DNA of 52,150 bases from a virus: positions 1 through 52,150 of the IMG/VR virus record IMGVR_UViG_3300037200_000348; one strand, written 5' to 3'. A program made the position numbers and the translations under genes. Position 1 is the first letter of the stretch, and each line of letters opens with the position of its first letter. The notes beneath the pieces are model-generated. The model did no database searches and was not told where the DNA came from. It saw nothing but the letters and a program-made list of their open reading frames with translations. Below are positions 12,531-18,995 of the stretch, one piece after another.

Positions 12531-12779
12531 ATGGAAGAAGGCACGCGCCCGAAGAAGGCTCAAATACGCTGGCTCCCAGAGCACATTGCGTTCGTGGCCG
12601 CTTCATATCCGACGCATACCGTTACCGAGCTTTCCGTCGCGTTCTACAAAAAATTCAAGCTCTACGTGAGCCCATCGGCCATCGGATTCGTGCTTTGGAA
12701 GCGCGGGGTTTGGAAGCGCGGGGTTCAGAAAATGAAAAAGACGCCCAAGGGACCAAAGAAGCGGGCCGCGCAGCGCTGA
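12531..12779 (+). CDS. Helix-turn-helix-like DNA-binding protein, possibly frame-interrupted
   Basis: Eighty-two residues from ATG 12531. RWLPEHIAFVAASYPTHTV, then ELSVAFYKKFKLYVSPSAIG resembles the N-terminal DNA-binding helices seen on some phage HNH endonucleases. A direct duplication gives WKRGVWKRGV, and the tail is highly basic. The frame ends at TGA 12777-12779. A +1 step there opens a second good frame (ETLATKAKDSAEAQRLDVR and onward) that ends at TAG 12897 and has no start of its own. No ribosome binding site or GCTCGC-type promoter is seen directly upstream; the gene is divergent from the replication operon. Confidence 0.5.
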   Translation: MEEGTRPKKAQIRWLPEHIAFVAASYPTHTVTELSVAFYKKFKLYVSPSAIGFVLWKRGVWKRGVQKMKKTPKGPKKRAAQR

Positions 12780-12934
12780 AACGCTCGCCACTAAAGCGAA
12801 AGACTCCGCTGAAGCGCAGCGGCTCGACGTGCGCATCCGCGCAGTGGAGGCCCTCAATCGAATCGGAAAACTCGCGCTCCCCGTCCCCACGATCTAGTCG
12901 CGTACCGAAGCGCGCGAAACTACCAGGTCACCTT

Positions 12935-13201
12935 GTGGTTGCGGGCTATCGCGAGGACGGCGCGGTGCGCGGTGAACAAAGGCTTAATAAGCGCTCGCAG
13001 GCGCCTGCCGTGGAGCACGAAGCTCTGGTCGCCTATCACGCGGCGAGGATTCGCACGGTATCGGTTTACATCGAGAACGGAGAGATATGGCAAGCGCTAG
13101 TCGGGGAGCTTCTCCGAGGCGACGTCGTGGGGACGAAGCGGACGCTGCGCAGGGATGCGTGGACGACCACTCGCTCGCGCGCCCAATCTCTGTTCTCGTA
13201 A
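12935..13201 (+). CDS. Hypothetical protein
   Basis: Eighty-eight residues if started at GTG 12935; the frame is open further upstream but the earlier part is Arg/Ser-rich and out of keeping with local codon use. The third codon position is GC-rich through the body (VSVYIENGEIWQALVGELL, then GTKRTLRRDAW), which supports coding. No family recognised. It overlaps the proposed RusA start by about 40 bases. Confidence 0.4.
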   Translation: MVAGYREDGAVRGEQRLNKRSQAPAVEHEALVAYHAARIRTVSVYIENGEIWQALVGELLRGDVVGTKRTLRRDAWTTTRSRAQSLFS

Positions 13202-13776
13202 CGGCGGACGTTTGCGTTATCACCTTGCCAATAGGCGCTCGCTACCCGACCCAGAATACCATATTCGCGGAAGGGGTACGGCGTGGCCGAAAGACTCAAG
13301 AATATACTGACCTTCGTCTGGCAGCCAAGCTGGGGGGCGAGGCGGCTCGCCGCGGTGGCTTTCCCTTCATCGACGCACCCGCCCGCGTCGAGGTGGTTCT
13401 CTACAACCCAACTGACGCCACGATCGACGCCGGAAACATCGGTAAGGTCGAGTTCGACGGACTCGAAGACGGTGGCCTCATCGCAAACGATAGACTCTTC
13501 CGTCCCCTCTCTCTCGACGCCGCGCCCGGAGCCAGCGGACCGCGCCGCGTCGTCATTGTCATCTGGGCTCCTCGCGGCGCGAACCCTGGAAGAGATGCAC
13601 CGCCTCGGCGCACTCGAAGCCGCAAGCCGTCCGTCGCCACTCCCGGCGCCCCCGGCGATGCACAAGCCGCTTACCGACAACCAACGGGAGGACTGGGACG
13701 CCTACAGGAAGTCCTTAACGGGCACCGACCGCCGACCCCGGAGGAACGCGCGGAAATACTACGACGCGCTCGTTGA
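13159..13776 (+). CDS. rusA: RusA-like Holliday junction resolvase
   Basis: The core from VCVITLPIGARYPTQN to RRVVIVIW shows the RusA fold order: an N-terminal beta strand with a YPTQN motif, then the catalytic acidic cluster in DATIDAGNIGKVEFDGL, where the D-x-x-N-x-x-K-x-x-x-D pattern holds the metal-binding aspartates and lysine, followed by ANDRLF. RusA dimers cut four-way junctions, which suits resolution of branched replication intermediates. The start is uncertain: GTG 13159 has a modest AGGGA, and a TTG near 13222 lies just before the fold. The last 65 codons lose GC bias at position 3, while another frame gains it, so the end may be affected by a frame break near 13570. Confidence 0.75.
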   Translation: MDDHSLARPISVLVTADVCVITLPIGARYPTQNTIFAEGVRRGRKTQEYTDLRLAAKLGGEAARRGGFPFIDAPARVEVVLYNPTDATIDAGNIGKVEFDGLEDGGLIANDRLFRPLSLDAAPGASGPRRVVIVIWAPRGANPGRDAPPRRTRSRKPSVATPGAPGDAQAAYRQPTGGLGRLQEVLNGHRPPTPEERAEILRRAR

Positions 13777-13948
13777 CTCATTTGACTTGTTCGCAGTACA
13801 CTTCCGCCATGCATGCGCGCAGTGGTTCTGGGTTCGCCTCCTCGGTCGCTGCATCGTTTGCCACGCACGCATGAAGCCGGTGTGGCGGATGCCCTACGGT
13901 GAGCGTGGACGAGCCTGCGCGTCCCTGCACCGCTGGCACAAGGACTAA
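13595..13948 (+). CDS. Hypothetical protein with C-terminal cysteines
   Basis: A 117-residue frame from ATG 13595 overlapping the end of the RusA frame by 182 bases. Codon third positions are strongly GC-rich here and weak in the RusA frame, so this is the better coding frame for 13600-13948. DNQREDWDAYRKSLTGTDRR precedes a helical part and a C-terminal CIVCHARMKPVW plus RACASLHRWHKD that may bind zinc. It may be a separate gene, or the displaced C-terminus of the resolvase if a base is missing near 13570. The stop TAA shares AT with the next ATG. Confidence 0.45.
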   Translation: MHRLGALEAASRPSPLPAPPAMHKPLTDNQREDWDAYRKSLTGTDRRPRRNARKYYDALVDSFDLFAVHFRHACAQWFWVRLLGRCIVCHARMKPVWRMPYGERGRACASLHRWHKD

Positions 13949-14007
13949 TGCCGTCAAGAAAATGCGAGCGCTGTTCGCGCGCGGAGGAACTGGAATGGGT
14001 AAAGTAA
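13948..14007 (+). CDS. Nineteen-codon minigene
   Basis: ATG 13948 overlaps the previous stop as TAATG and encodes MPSRKCERCSRAEELEWVK, a basic peptide with one C-x2-C pair. It overlaps the start of the ParB-like gene, whose ribosome binding site GGAGGA lies inside it. It may act in translational coupling; a real product is uncertain. Confidence 0.3.
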   Translation: MPSRKCERCSRAEELEWVK

Positions 14008-14624
14008 GCGTCTCTATAATTCGTCAAAACGCCCGAAATGCCAACGTAATGCAGCCGGAATTTTTACGAAAACTACGTGCTGGAATCGAGGCCAACGACG
14101 GGCGTTACCCGCCCTTAGATGTGCGCGAGTTGGGAACTAAGCCTGAGACATACGAACTTCTCGACGGCCACCAACGCTTTTCAGTGCTCAAAGATATGGG
14201 CCACACCGAGGTCGAGGTCACAAACTGGGGAAAAGTCTCCGACGTCGATGCTGATAGGCTCCTCGTCTCCCTCAACCGGCTCCGTGGAGAGGACGACGAG
14301 TACAAGCGCTCGTCGATCATCGCGAGCCTCATGAAGAACTTCGCGTCGATGAGCGACCTCGCGAAAGTCATCCCCGAAGACATGAACGGCGTCAACAAGA
14401 TGCTGCTCCGCTACGAAGGCGGCATCGAACTCCCGCCAACCGGCAAGCAGACGGAGCCGGACCCAACTAAGCCCGTCCGACTCACCTTCGTGCTCTACTC
14501 GGACGCCGCTTCGATCGTCGAGCAATCCATTTCCCGCGTCGTCGCTGAGGCGTCGCTGGAAGGCGACAAAAACGCGCGGAACCGCGCGTTGGAACTCATC
14601 TGCGCTGACTACTTGGCGGGCTAG
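13995..14624 (+). CDS. ParB-like nuclease-domain protein
   Basis: A 209-residue protein with start ATG 13995, six bases after GGAGGA. Residues about 3-75 match the ParB/sulfiredoxin fold: VSIIRQNARNAN, RYPPLDVREL and the signature YELLDGHQRFSVLKDMG. In plasmid and chromosome ParB this fold binds CTP; in phage homologues it is often a nuclease or a methylation-linked regulator. The C-terminal half (YSDAASIVEQSISRVV) is helical. There is no ParA nearby, so partition is unlikely. It closes the rightward operon and overlaps the convergent gene at 14621 by four bases. Confidence 0.75.
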   Translation: MGKVSVSIIRQNARNANVMQPEFLRKLRAGIEANDGRYPPLDVRELGTKPETYELLDGHQRFSVLKDMGHTEVEVTNWGKVSDVDADRLLVSLNRLRGEDDEYKRSSIIASLMKNFASMSDLAKVIPEDMNGVNKMLLRYEGGIELPPTGKQTEPDPTKPVRLTFVLYSDAASIVEQSISRVVAEASLEGDKNARNRALELICADYLAG

Positions 14625-14863
14625 GCTCGCGCTTCGGCCTTCGTGATACTCGCGAGGGCAGCGTCGACTGGAAGGCCCTTAGCACGCAGCCGCTTTGCCT
14701 CTTGCTCCAGGAGCCGCTCGAAGAAAACGCGCTGCGGCTCTTGTGTCACGACGGTGCACGCCTGCAACAAGCGCCGCCGGTGACGACGAAGATGAAATCC
14801 CTGGGATACTAACATTTCGTCATAGGGCAATTTTTTGCGCCCCGGCGTTTTAGGGGAGTTCAA
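14621..14863 (-). CDS. Small basic protein
   Basis: Eighty residues from TTG 14863, seven bases after AAAGG. Very basic centre (HLRRHRRRLLQA) and helical C-terminus (RVFFERLLEQEAKRLRAKG), so a nucleic-acid-binding or regulatory role is possible. It is driven by its own promoter at 14902-14931, which carries the GCTCGCT word in reverse. It is convergent with the ParB-like gene. Confidence 0.55.
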   Translation of the reverse strand: MNSPKTPGRKKLPYDEMLVSQGFHLRRHRRRLLQACTVVTQEPQRVFFERLLEQEAKRLRAKGLPVDAALASITKAEARA

Positions 14864-14899
14864 GAATCAGCCTTTCTGACCAACTAGCCATGGCATATC

Positions 14900-15082
14900 T
14901 CAGTGTAACATGCGCTCGCTGGTTTTGTCAATTTCCTCGAACAGGCCGCCTTCGAGTGGCTGCGGCGGCCACGGCGGATTGCGAAGCTCCAGCAATTCTT
15001 GCGACAGCGGGCGCCCGGATGCGATAGCTCTTCGCTCGGCCTCGGCGAGCAGCTTTCGATCGAGCCCAGAGTCGTCGCGCAC
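14900..15082 (-). CDS. Hypothetical small protein
   Basis: Sixty residues from GTG 15082, which lies just past the stop of the upstream gene. DRKLLAEAERRAIASGRPL suggests a helical segment, followed by a Pro-rich middle (NPPWPPQPLEGG) and a short C-terminal helix. No family. Its 3' end contains the leftward promoter for the next gene. Confidence 0.5.
   Translation of the reverse strand: MRDDSGLDRKLLAEAERRAIASGRPLSQELLELRNPPWPPQPLEGGLFEEIDKTSERMLH
14902..14931 (-). promoter_or_regulatory. Leftward promoter with the spacer word reversed
   Basis: Minus-strand TTGACA (14931-14926) and TACACT (14907-14902) with an 18-base spacer that contains AGCGAGC, the reverse complement of GCTCGCT. It lies at the end of the upstream gene and would drive the basic protein starting at 14863. 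Confidence 0.65.
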
Positions 15083-15083
15083 C

Positions 15084-15518
15084 TCACCGCAGCTTCCCGT
15101 GCTCGCGCCTAATGAGTCTATCGACAGATTCTCCGGCCGTCATTCCAAGTCGTCGGCCGAGTTCGCGCGCCATGCGTATGGCCTCGGGGTCGAGCTTGAA
15201 AGGCGGCACGCGGCGTACGGACAATCGACGCGGAATTTTCTCGCCAGCCTCCTGAAACTTGCGATAGCGAGCGAAGCTCGTGGCAAGCCATGAAAACACC
15301 GTTGGCCCCGCGGAGGCGCGCACGTGCATATCGAGACTCTCTAGCGTGCGGCTCCGCCGCGGCCACGTCGGGTCGCCCTGGACGTGCGCGGCCATCTCGG
15401 CAACCGACGGCGCGGGCCGGGGCTGCTTTGCGGCCCACAGAAGCCACTGCGTATAGGATGGGTTCACGAGGTGTTGACTCACGAACGCAACGGTACCAAA
15501 AAGGGCCGTTCCGCGCAA
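15084..15518 (-). CDS. Hypothetical protein with possible DNA-binding C-terminus
   Basis: The frame starts at TTG 15518, or at an internal GTG about 12 codons later. An aromatic N-terminus (NPSYTQWLLWAAKQPRP) is followed by a middle with HVRASAGPTVFSWLATSF and a C-terminus KLDPEAIRMARELGRRLGM plus AGESVDRLIRREHG that looks like a small helical DNA-binding or ribbon-helix-helix-type unit. It is divergent from the operon at 15595 and shares the control region with tandem GCTCGCT sites. It is a candidate regulator, but only by position. Confidence 0.5.
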   Translation of the reverse strand: MRGTALFGTVAFVSQHLVNPSYTQWLLWAAKQPRPAPSVAEMAAHVQGDPTWPRRSRTLESLDMHVRASAGPTVFSWLATSFARYRKFQEAGEKIPRRLSVRRVPPFKLDPEAIRMARELGRRLGMTAGESVDRLIRREHGKLR

Positions 15519-15524
15519 CTTTTA

Positions 15525-15579
15525 TTGACATTTTTCGCTCGCTAACCCTATTGACATTTCCTGCTCGCTAATATAGAAT
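15525..15579 (+). promoter_or_regulatory. Rightward promoter with tandem operator-like repeats
   Basis: The active promoter is TTGACA (15551-15556), 17 bases, TAGAAT (15574-15579). The -35, GCTCGCT and following AA are repeated 26 bases upstream as TTGACA (15525-15530) with TTTTTCGCTCGCTAA, but there no good -10 follows. Two copies in tandem look like paired operators. GGAGG at 15586-15590 serves the ATG at 15595. Confidence 0.8.
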
Positions 15580-15594
15580 CAAGTTGGAGGTTAT

Positions 15595-15954
15595 ATGATT
15601 CGAACCAAAGAGGGCAAGATACTCACGGGCGAGACCCGCTCTGCCGATGCCAAATTTTTCTACGTCAGCATTGTGAGCGGCGAGAACTACGGTCTCTTGT
15701 ACGGTCCGCTCGCGAGCTACGAAGAGGCCGATGCGAAAGTCGCGCTTGTGCGCCAAGTCGCGCAAAATACGAACCCGTCGCAGGCAGCGTTTGCGGCGTT
15801 CGGCGTGGCGGGAACGCCGGACGCAAGCCGCACCGGCATCTTGAATGCAGCGGTCGACGTGCTCGCCATCGACGTGCCGAAGGCCGCCCCCAAGCGACGC
15901 GTGCGCGGCCCGAAGCGTATCGAGGCCTACACGCACGACGCGGTGGGCCACTGA
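15595..15954 (+). CDS. Hypothetical early protein
   Basis: A 119-residue protein with a strong GGAGG four bases before the ATG. The N-terminal half is a beta-like fold with alternating charge (KEGKILTGETRSADAKFFYV), then SYEEADAKVALVRQVAQNT as a helix, then a basic tail (KAAPKRRVRGPKRIE). No recognised domain. First gene of a five-unit rightward operon. The stop TGA overlaps the next ATG. Confidence 0.6.
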   Translation: MIRTKEGKILTGETRSADAKFFYVSIVSGENYGLLYGPLASYEEADAKVALVRQVAQNTNPSQAAFAAFGVAGTPDASRTGILNAAVDVLAIDVPKAAPKRRVRGPKRIEAYTHDAVGH

Positions 15955-16187
15955 TGAGCGTACTCGAAAAAACGCAAGTCGCGCTCGACGCCGCCGTCGC
16001 TGGCGAGCATGCCGCCTACGCCGCTTTCGAAGACGCGTACAAGGCGCTGGTCGCGCACCCGTACTCGCGCGAACTCGCGCGCGGCTACGACGAAGCGCGC
16101 AAGGTATGGGAGCGCGCCGAAAAGCGTCACCACAGCGCGCTCGCGGCGTACTGCCGGACTGAAGACCTCGCGGTGCTTCATGGTTGA
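15954..16187 (+). CDS. Hypothetical helical protein
   Basis: Seventy-seven residues, ATG 15954 sharing its A with the previous TGA. Almost entirely predicted helix with Ala/Tyr/Arg (AYAAFEDAYKALVAHPYSRE, then VWERAEKRHHSALAAY). No family. It overlaps the next gene by eight bases. Confidence 0.6.
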   Translation: MSVLEKTQVALDAAVAGEHAAYAAFEDAYKALVAHPYSRELARGYDEARKVWERAEKRHHSALAAYCRTEDLAVLHG

Positions 16188-16404
16188 GCGCATCCTCAAA
16201 CGCTGGGGTGACATCTCGCCGGACGCGTACCCGCGCTGCGTCTTCTGTGCACGCGTAGTGACCGGCGATTCCACAATGACATTCGCCAGTATCGAGCAGG
16301 TCGACTCCATGCTCCTCACCACGCCACGCGGCGCCCACATCCGCGGCACCGAATACTTCGTCTGCGACGACGAGCGCTTCTGCGATGGCCGAGGGCTACC
16401 GTGA
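16180..16404 (+). CDS. Small zinc-binding-type protein
   Basis: Seventy-four residues from ATG 16180, in a different frame from its neighbour. Four cysteines arranged as RCVFCARVV and later YFVCDDERFCDG suggest a zinc ribbon with an intervening beta/alpha segment. The codon third positions are GC-rich, supporting a real gene. Function unknown; part of the rightward early operon. Confidence 0.6.
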   Translation: MVERILKRWGDISPDAYPRCVFCARVVTGDSTMTFASIEQVDSMLLTTPRGAHIRGTEYFVCDDERFCDGRGLP

Positions 16405-16442
16405 TTTACGCATCCGAAAAACTCCCACTTCTGGAAGGATAG
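16401..16442 (+). CDS. Thirteen-codon minigene
   Basis: GTG 16401 overlaps the previous stop as GTGA and encodes a 13-residue peptide ending LPLLEG; the GGAAGGA in its last codons is the ribosome binding site of the next gene. Its length is the same as the minigene at 1649. Probably a coupling leader. Confidence 0.3.
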   Translation: MIYASEKLPLLEG

Positions 16443-16448
16443 CCCACT

Positions 16449-16778
16449 ATGGAAAACACCGCTGCGCCCCACGAAGGAGCCCTCACGAAGCGCCGCACGC
16501 GCATCTCAGCGTCATCCGCAAAGAGCGCTCGCGATGAGTACGAGGCGACCCTGCGTAGTCCGGCAATAACTGCCGAAATGGTCACCGCGTACGGCACGCC
16601 GGTCGGCGAGATGCCGCTGCAAGACGAAGACTCCGGCATGTGCTACATCGTCCGCGGAAAGTTCCTCACGCACGACGAACTCGACGGCATTCTGCGGACG
16701 GCGCTCACGGGCTTCGAGGTCGGCTACACAGCGGGCCACCGCGACGGCGTCAAGGCAGAGCGCGGCGACAGCGAGTGA
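16449..16778 (+). CDS. Hypothetical early protein
   Basis: A 109-residue protein, ATG 16449 after GGAAGGA at nine bases. Basic N-terminus (TKRRTRISASSAKSARDEYE), a central beta-like region (GTPVGEMPLQDEDSGMCYIV), then a helical C-terminus (DELDGILRTALTGFEVGYTA). No family. Last gene of the rightward early operon; its end is 20 bases from the convergent SSB stop and no clear terminator lies between them. Confidence 0.6.
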   Translation: MENTAAPHEGALTKRRTRISASSAKSARDEYEATLRSPAITAEMVTAYGTPVGEMPLQDEDSGMCYIVRGKFLTHDELDGILRTALTGFEVGYTAGHRDGVKAERGDSE

Positions 16779-16798
16779 GTAAGTACGCCCCAGATTTC

Positions 16799-17269
16799 TT
16801 ACAGCGAATATAGGGCTTGTCGGTATTCACGCGGGTCCTCGGCGAACGGAATTTCGTCGTATATGTCGGCGTTTAGCGAATCGCTACTCTGGCGACTCGA
16901 CGCGCCTTCGTAGCCTGTCGCGCGCTCGCCGCCGCCATCGCGGTCTCTCTTAGATTCGAGAATCTGCATCTCGCTCGCGACTATTTCGACCGCCTTGCGC
17001 TTGTTGCCCTCGCGGTCGTCATAGTTACGAATAGTCAGTCTCCCTGAGATGAGGGTCGCCATGCCCTTTGAGAGATACTGGCTACAAATTTCGCCCAGCC
17101 GTTCCCATGCTACGACGTCGATGAACATCGTCTCGTCGCCGCTTTTGCTTTTGCGATTGACGGCTACGCAAAACTTAGCGACCAGCTTGGCTCCGCCATC
17201 CGTGTAGCGGACCTCCACGTCGCGCGTGAGGTTACCGACGACGGTGATGTGATTATATGACCCTGCCAT
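16799..17269 (-). CDS. ssb: Single-stranded DNA-binding protein
   Basis: A 156-residue protein with start ATG 17269, six bases after GGAG. The OB fold occupies about residues 1-108: YNHITVVGNLTRDVEVRYTD, LVAKFCVAVNRKSKSGDET, FIDVVAWERLGEICSQYLSKG, and LISGRLTIRNYDDREGN. Bacterial SSB coats ssDNA and recruits partners through a C-terminal acidic tip ending in IPF at the very end. Here the tip DEIPF is present but followed by about 14 more residues (AEDPREYRQALYSL), so the usual free carboxylate next to Phe is absent. It is downstream of an HNH gene that overlaps its start by 17 bases. Confidence 0.9.
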   Translation of the reverse strand: MAGSYNHITVVGNLTRDVEVRYTDGGAKLVAKFCVAVNRKSKSGDETMFIDVVAWERLGEICSQYLSKGMATLISGRLTIRNYDDREGNKRKAVEIVASEMQILESKRDRDGGGERATGYEGASSRQSSDSLNADIYDEIPFAEDPREYRQALYSL

Positions 17270-17720
17270 GTCGCGCTCCAATCGAAATTTTAGTGATCGT
17301 TCCAGGGTGGACACTAAAAATAGGCGCGATGTCTCGACGCGTTTTGCCAGCCGCGAGCATGGCGCGTATTGAACGCACATCGTCATCGGAGAGTTTGTAT
17401 CCGCGATGCATGCGCCCCTTAGCGGCGGCGTCGCGCATGTTATCGGCCGCCGACCCAGCAAACAGGTGTGATGGACGACAGCAAGGCGGGTTATCGCACT
17501 TATGACACTGGGCGAGGCCGTCGATGTATTGCCCCGTAAGTATCGCCGCTACGATGTGCGCCTTGCGTGGGCGCCGTTTTCCATCGGGCGACAGCATCGC
17601 AATTTGCCCATAGCCCTTGTTATCACAAGAAGCGGTCCATTCCCAACATCCATCGGGCGCCCGATGAACCTTGGCCCAGAACCGCTCCTCAAACGAAAGA
17701 CCTCGAATGTATCCAGCCAT
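17253..17720 (-). CDS. HNH homing endonuclease
   Basis: A 155-residue protein; ATG 17720 is preferred over an upstream TTG at 17738. The HNH_3-type core is visible: CHKCDNPPCCRPSHLFAGSA, then DNMRDAAAKGR, with HIVAAILTG before it as the first His segment. The C-terminus (SDDDVRSIRAMLAAGKTRRD, then HPGTITKISIG) is a helix-turn-helix that probably gives target binding. Free-standing genes of this type home into phage genomes. It sits between the holin candidate and SSB, overlapping the SSB start, so its insertion probably altered the SSB leader. Confidence 0.85.
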   Translation of the reverse strand: MAGYIRGLSFEERFWAKVHRAPDGCWEWTASCDNKGYGQIAMLSPDGKRRPRKAHIVAAILTGQYIDGLAQCHKCDNPPCCRPSHLFAGSAADNMRDAAAKGRMHRGYKLSDDDVRSIRAMLAAGKTRRDIAPIFSVHPGTITKISIGARHGRVI

Positions 17721-17800
17721 TCCTGCTGCTTTCTTCAATCACTAGACCGAGAGACTCGCGCGCCGTCTAAGCCTGGCGTGATTCGCGAGCCTTGGATTTT

Positions 17801-18166
17801 TTAGGGAACGATGTTCGTGAGGCCCGCGTCAAACGCGGACACGTAGTCGGCGACGATCGCTACCACGTCGCTTTTGAGGACGCTCGGGAAGGTGCTCGGG
17901 AGCTTCGCCATGAGCGCTGCGGCGACGCCGGTCACCGACGCCGTCGAGAGTGGGCCCGTGGTGTCCACGAGCGCCTTGAGTTCATTCACAACCCATGGGC
18001 GCAGCGCAGCCGGAACGTCGTGCGAGAGAGTCGAGCCGATGATGGCGGCCGACGTGGTGCCGAAAGCCTTTGCCTTGGCTTGCGCAGCGACGAGCAACGA
18101 TGTAGCGAGCGATACGAGAAGCGAGAGGATGATCGGGAGGATGATCGGGACGGTGATATCGGACAT
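17801..18166 (-). CDS. Holin candidate
   Basis: A 121-residue protein with start ATG 18166 after AAGGAG at seven bases. The first 30 residues form one long membrane helix (VPIILPIILSLLVSLATSLL), followed by a soluble region with small residues and a C-terminal VADYVSAFDAGLTNIVP. Position next to the transglycosylase endolysin argues for a holin that permeabilises the inner membrane. Only one membrane segment is clear, which fits a class III-like topology or another lysis accessory. Not assigned to a family. Confidence 0.55.
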   Translation of the reverse strand: MSDITVPIILPIILSLLVSLATSLLVAAQAKAKAFGTTSAAIIGSTLSHDVPAALRPWVVNELKALVDTTGPLSTASVTGVAAALMAKLPSTFPSVLKSDVVAIVADYVSAFDAGLTNIVP

Positions 18167-18169
18167 GAG

Positions 18170-18427
18170 TTACTCCTTGGAGTCCTTGAAGCGCTGTTCG
18201 AGTGCCGCGAGCCGCGCGTTTCGCCCGCTCCGCGGTTTCGGTTCCGCGACTCTTTGACTCGCACCTCCGGCGCCGTAGTGCGCTTCCCAGCTACCTCCGC
18301 AGGGCGTGCCGTCATCGAAAACACGCAGGCAACCGACGCGTATCGGACGCTTGTGTTGCGCCGCCTCCTTCTCCTCATTGCGAGGCGGAAGGCCGATATA
18401 GAACGGACAGCCTAAGCGGGAGTCCAC
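18170..18427 (-). CDS. Hypothetical lysis-region protein
   Basis: Eighty-five residues from GTG 18427, overlapping the endolysin end by 16 bases. Cysteines at LGCPFYIG, RVGCLRVFDDG and GTPCGGSW could bind zinc; the C-terminus is basic and helical (NARLAALEQRFKDSKE). It lies between endolysin and holin candidate. Its last codons provide the holin ribosome binding site. Function unknown; no lipobox is seen, so it is not an obvious spanin. Confidence 0.5.
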   Translation of the reverse strand: MDSRLGCPFYIGLPPRNEEKEAAQHKRPIRVGCLRVFDDGTPCGGSWEAHYGAGGASQRVAEPKPRSGRNARLAALEQRFKDSKE

Positions 18428-18975
18428 GTCGTCCAGTCGACTTCGAGACCGAGGTTAATCGACGCGTAGAGAATCCAATTCTCGAAAACGTCGCTTCCGT
18501 AATTGCCATCGGTTGTATTCGCGTCGGGCGACTCGCCCGCGATGAGTTCCGCCGCCACGCCCCCGGCACCAAGATTGTACGCGTCGAACGCAGCCTGATG
18601 CGAATCTGGGAACGAGCGAAACGCCGGTAACAAAAAGTCTCGCACCGCTACGGTGAAGTTATTACTCGGGACGGTGAGGTCGAGCCCCCCAAGCGTTGGG
18701 TGATCGAGGTCTATCCACTCGACCCCGCTCGTAAGCTGACAGTATCCGACGCCGCAGCCTACGCCACGGGGCATCCCTGCCTGGAAGATATTGCGAAAGC
18801 CGCTCTCGCGCTTCACGATCGCCGCGAGCATGGACGGCGTGACCTCGCCCGCGCCGAACGCGTCGCATGCGGTGCGGATATCCGCCGCGACCGCCATGAT
18901 ATCCGGCCGCCACGGGAAGCAGAGTCCCGGGTGCTGCTGGATATCGAGCATGGCGACGTCGTGAACGCTTATCAT
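18412..18975 (-). CDS. Lytic transglycosylase-type endolysin
   Basis: A 187-residue protein. From about residue 45 the SLT/goose-lysozyme motifs appear in order: MLAAIVKRESGF with catalytic Glu57, GVGYCQLTSG, and DAYNLGAGGVAA. These enzymes cleave the glycan strand between MurNAc and GlcNAc with a 1,6-anhydro product. The extra cysteines around GVGCGVGYC may form a disulfide. No signal peptide is visible, so release would depend on the holin. ATG 18975 has a poor ribosome binding site. It follows the tail fibre gene. Confidence 0.85.
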   Translation of the reverse strand: MISVHDVAMLDIQQHPGLCFPWRPDIMAVAADIRTACDAFGAGEVTPSMLAAIVKRESGFRNIFQAGMPRGVGCGVGYCQLTSGVEWIDLDHPTLGGLDLTVPSNNFTVAVRDFLLPAFRSFPDSHQAAFDAYNLGAGGVAAELIAGESPDANTTDGNYGSDVFENWILYASINLGLEVDWTTWTPA

Positions 18976-18995
18976 TTGACTTTACTATAGCAGAG

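Noticed and set aside
13066-13680. 204-codon leftward frame opposite RusA
   Set aside because: RusA motifs on the plus strand are convincing; the antisense frame has no features or promoter.
17739-17800. Intrinsic terminator between holin candidate and HNH gene
   Set aside because: The stem around AAGCCTGGCG / CGCGAGCCTT has two mismatches, and the T-run lies on the strand without an upstream gene.
17792-18415. Rightward 207-codon frame through the lysis genes
   Set aside because: Arg/Glu-rich shadow with no start signal; the leftward genes have ribosome binding sites and membrane or enzyme motifs.
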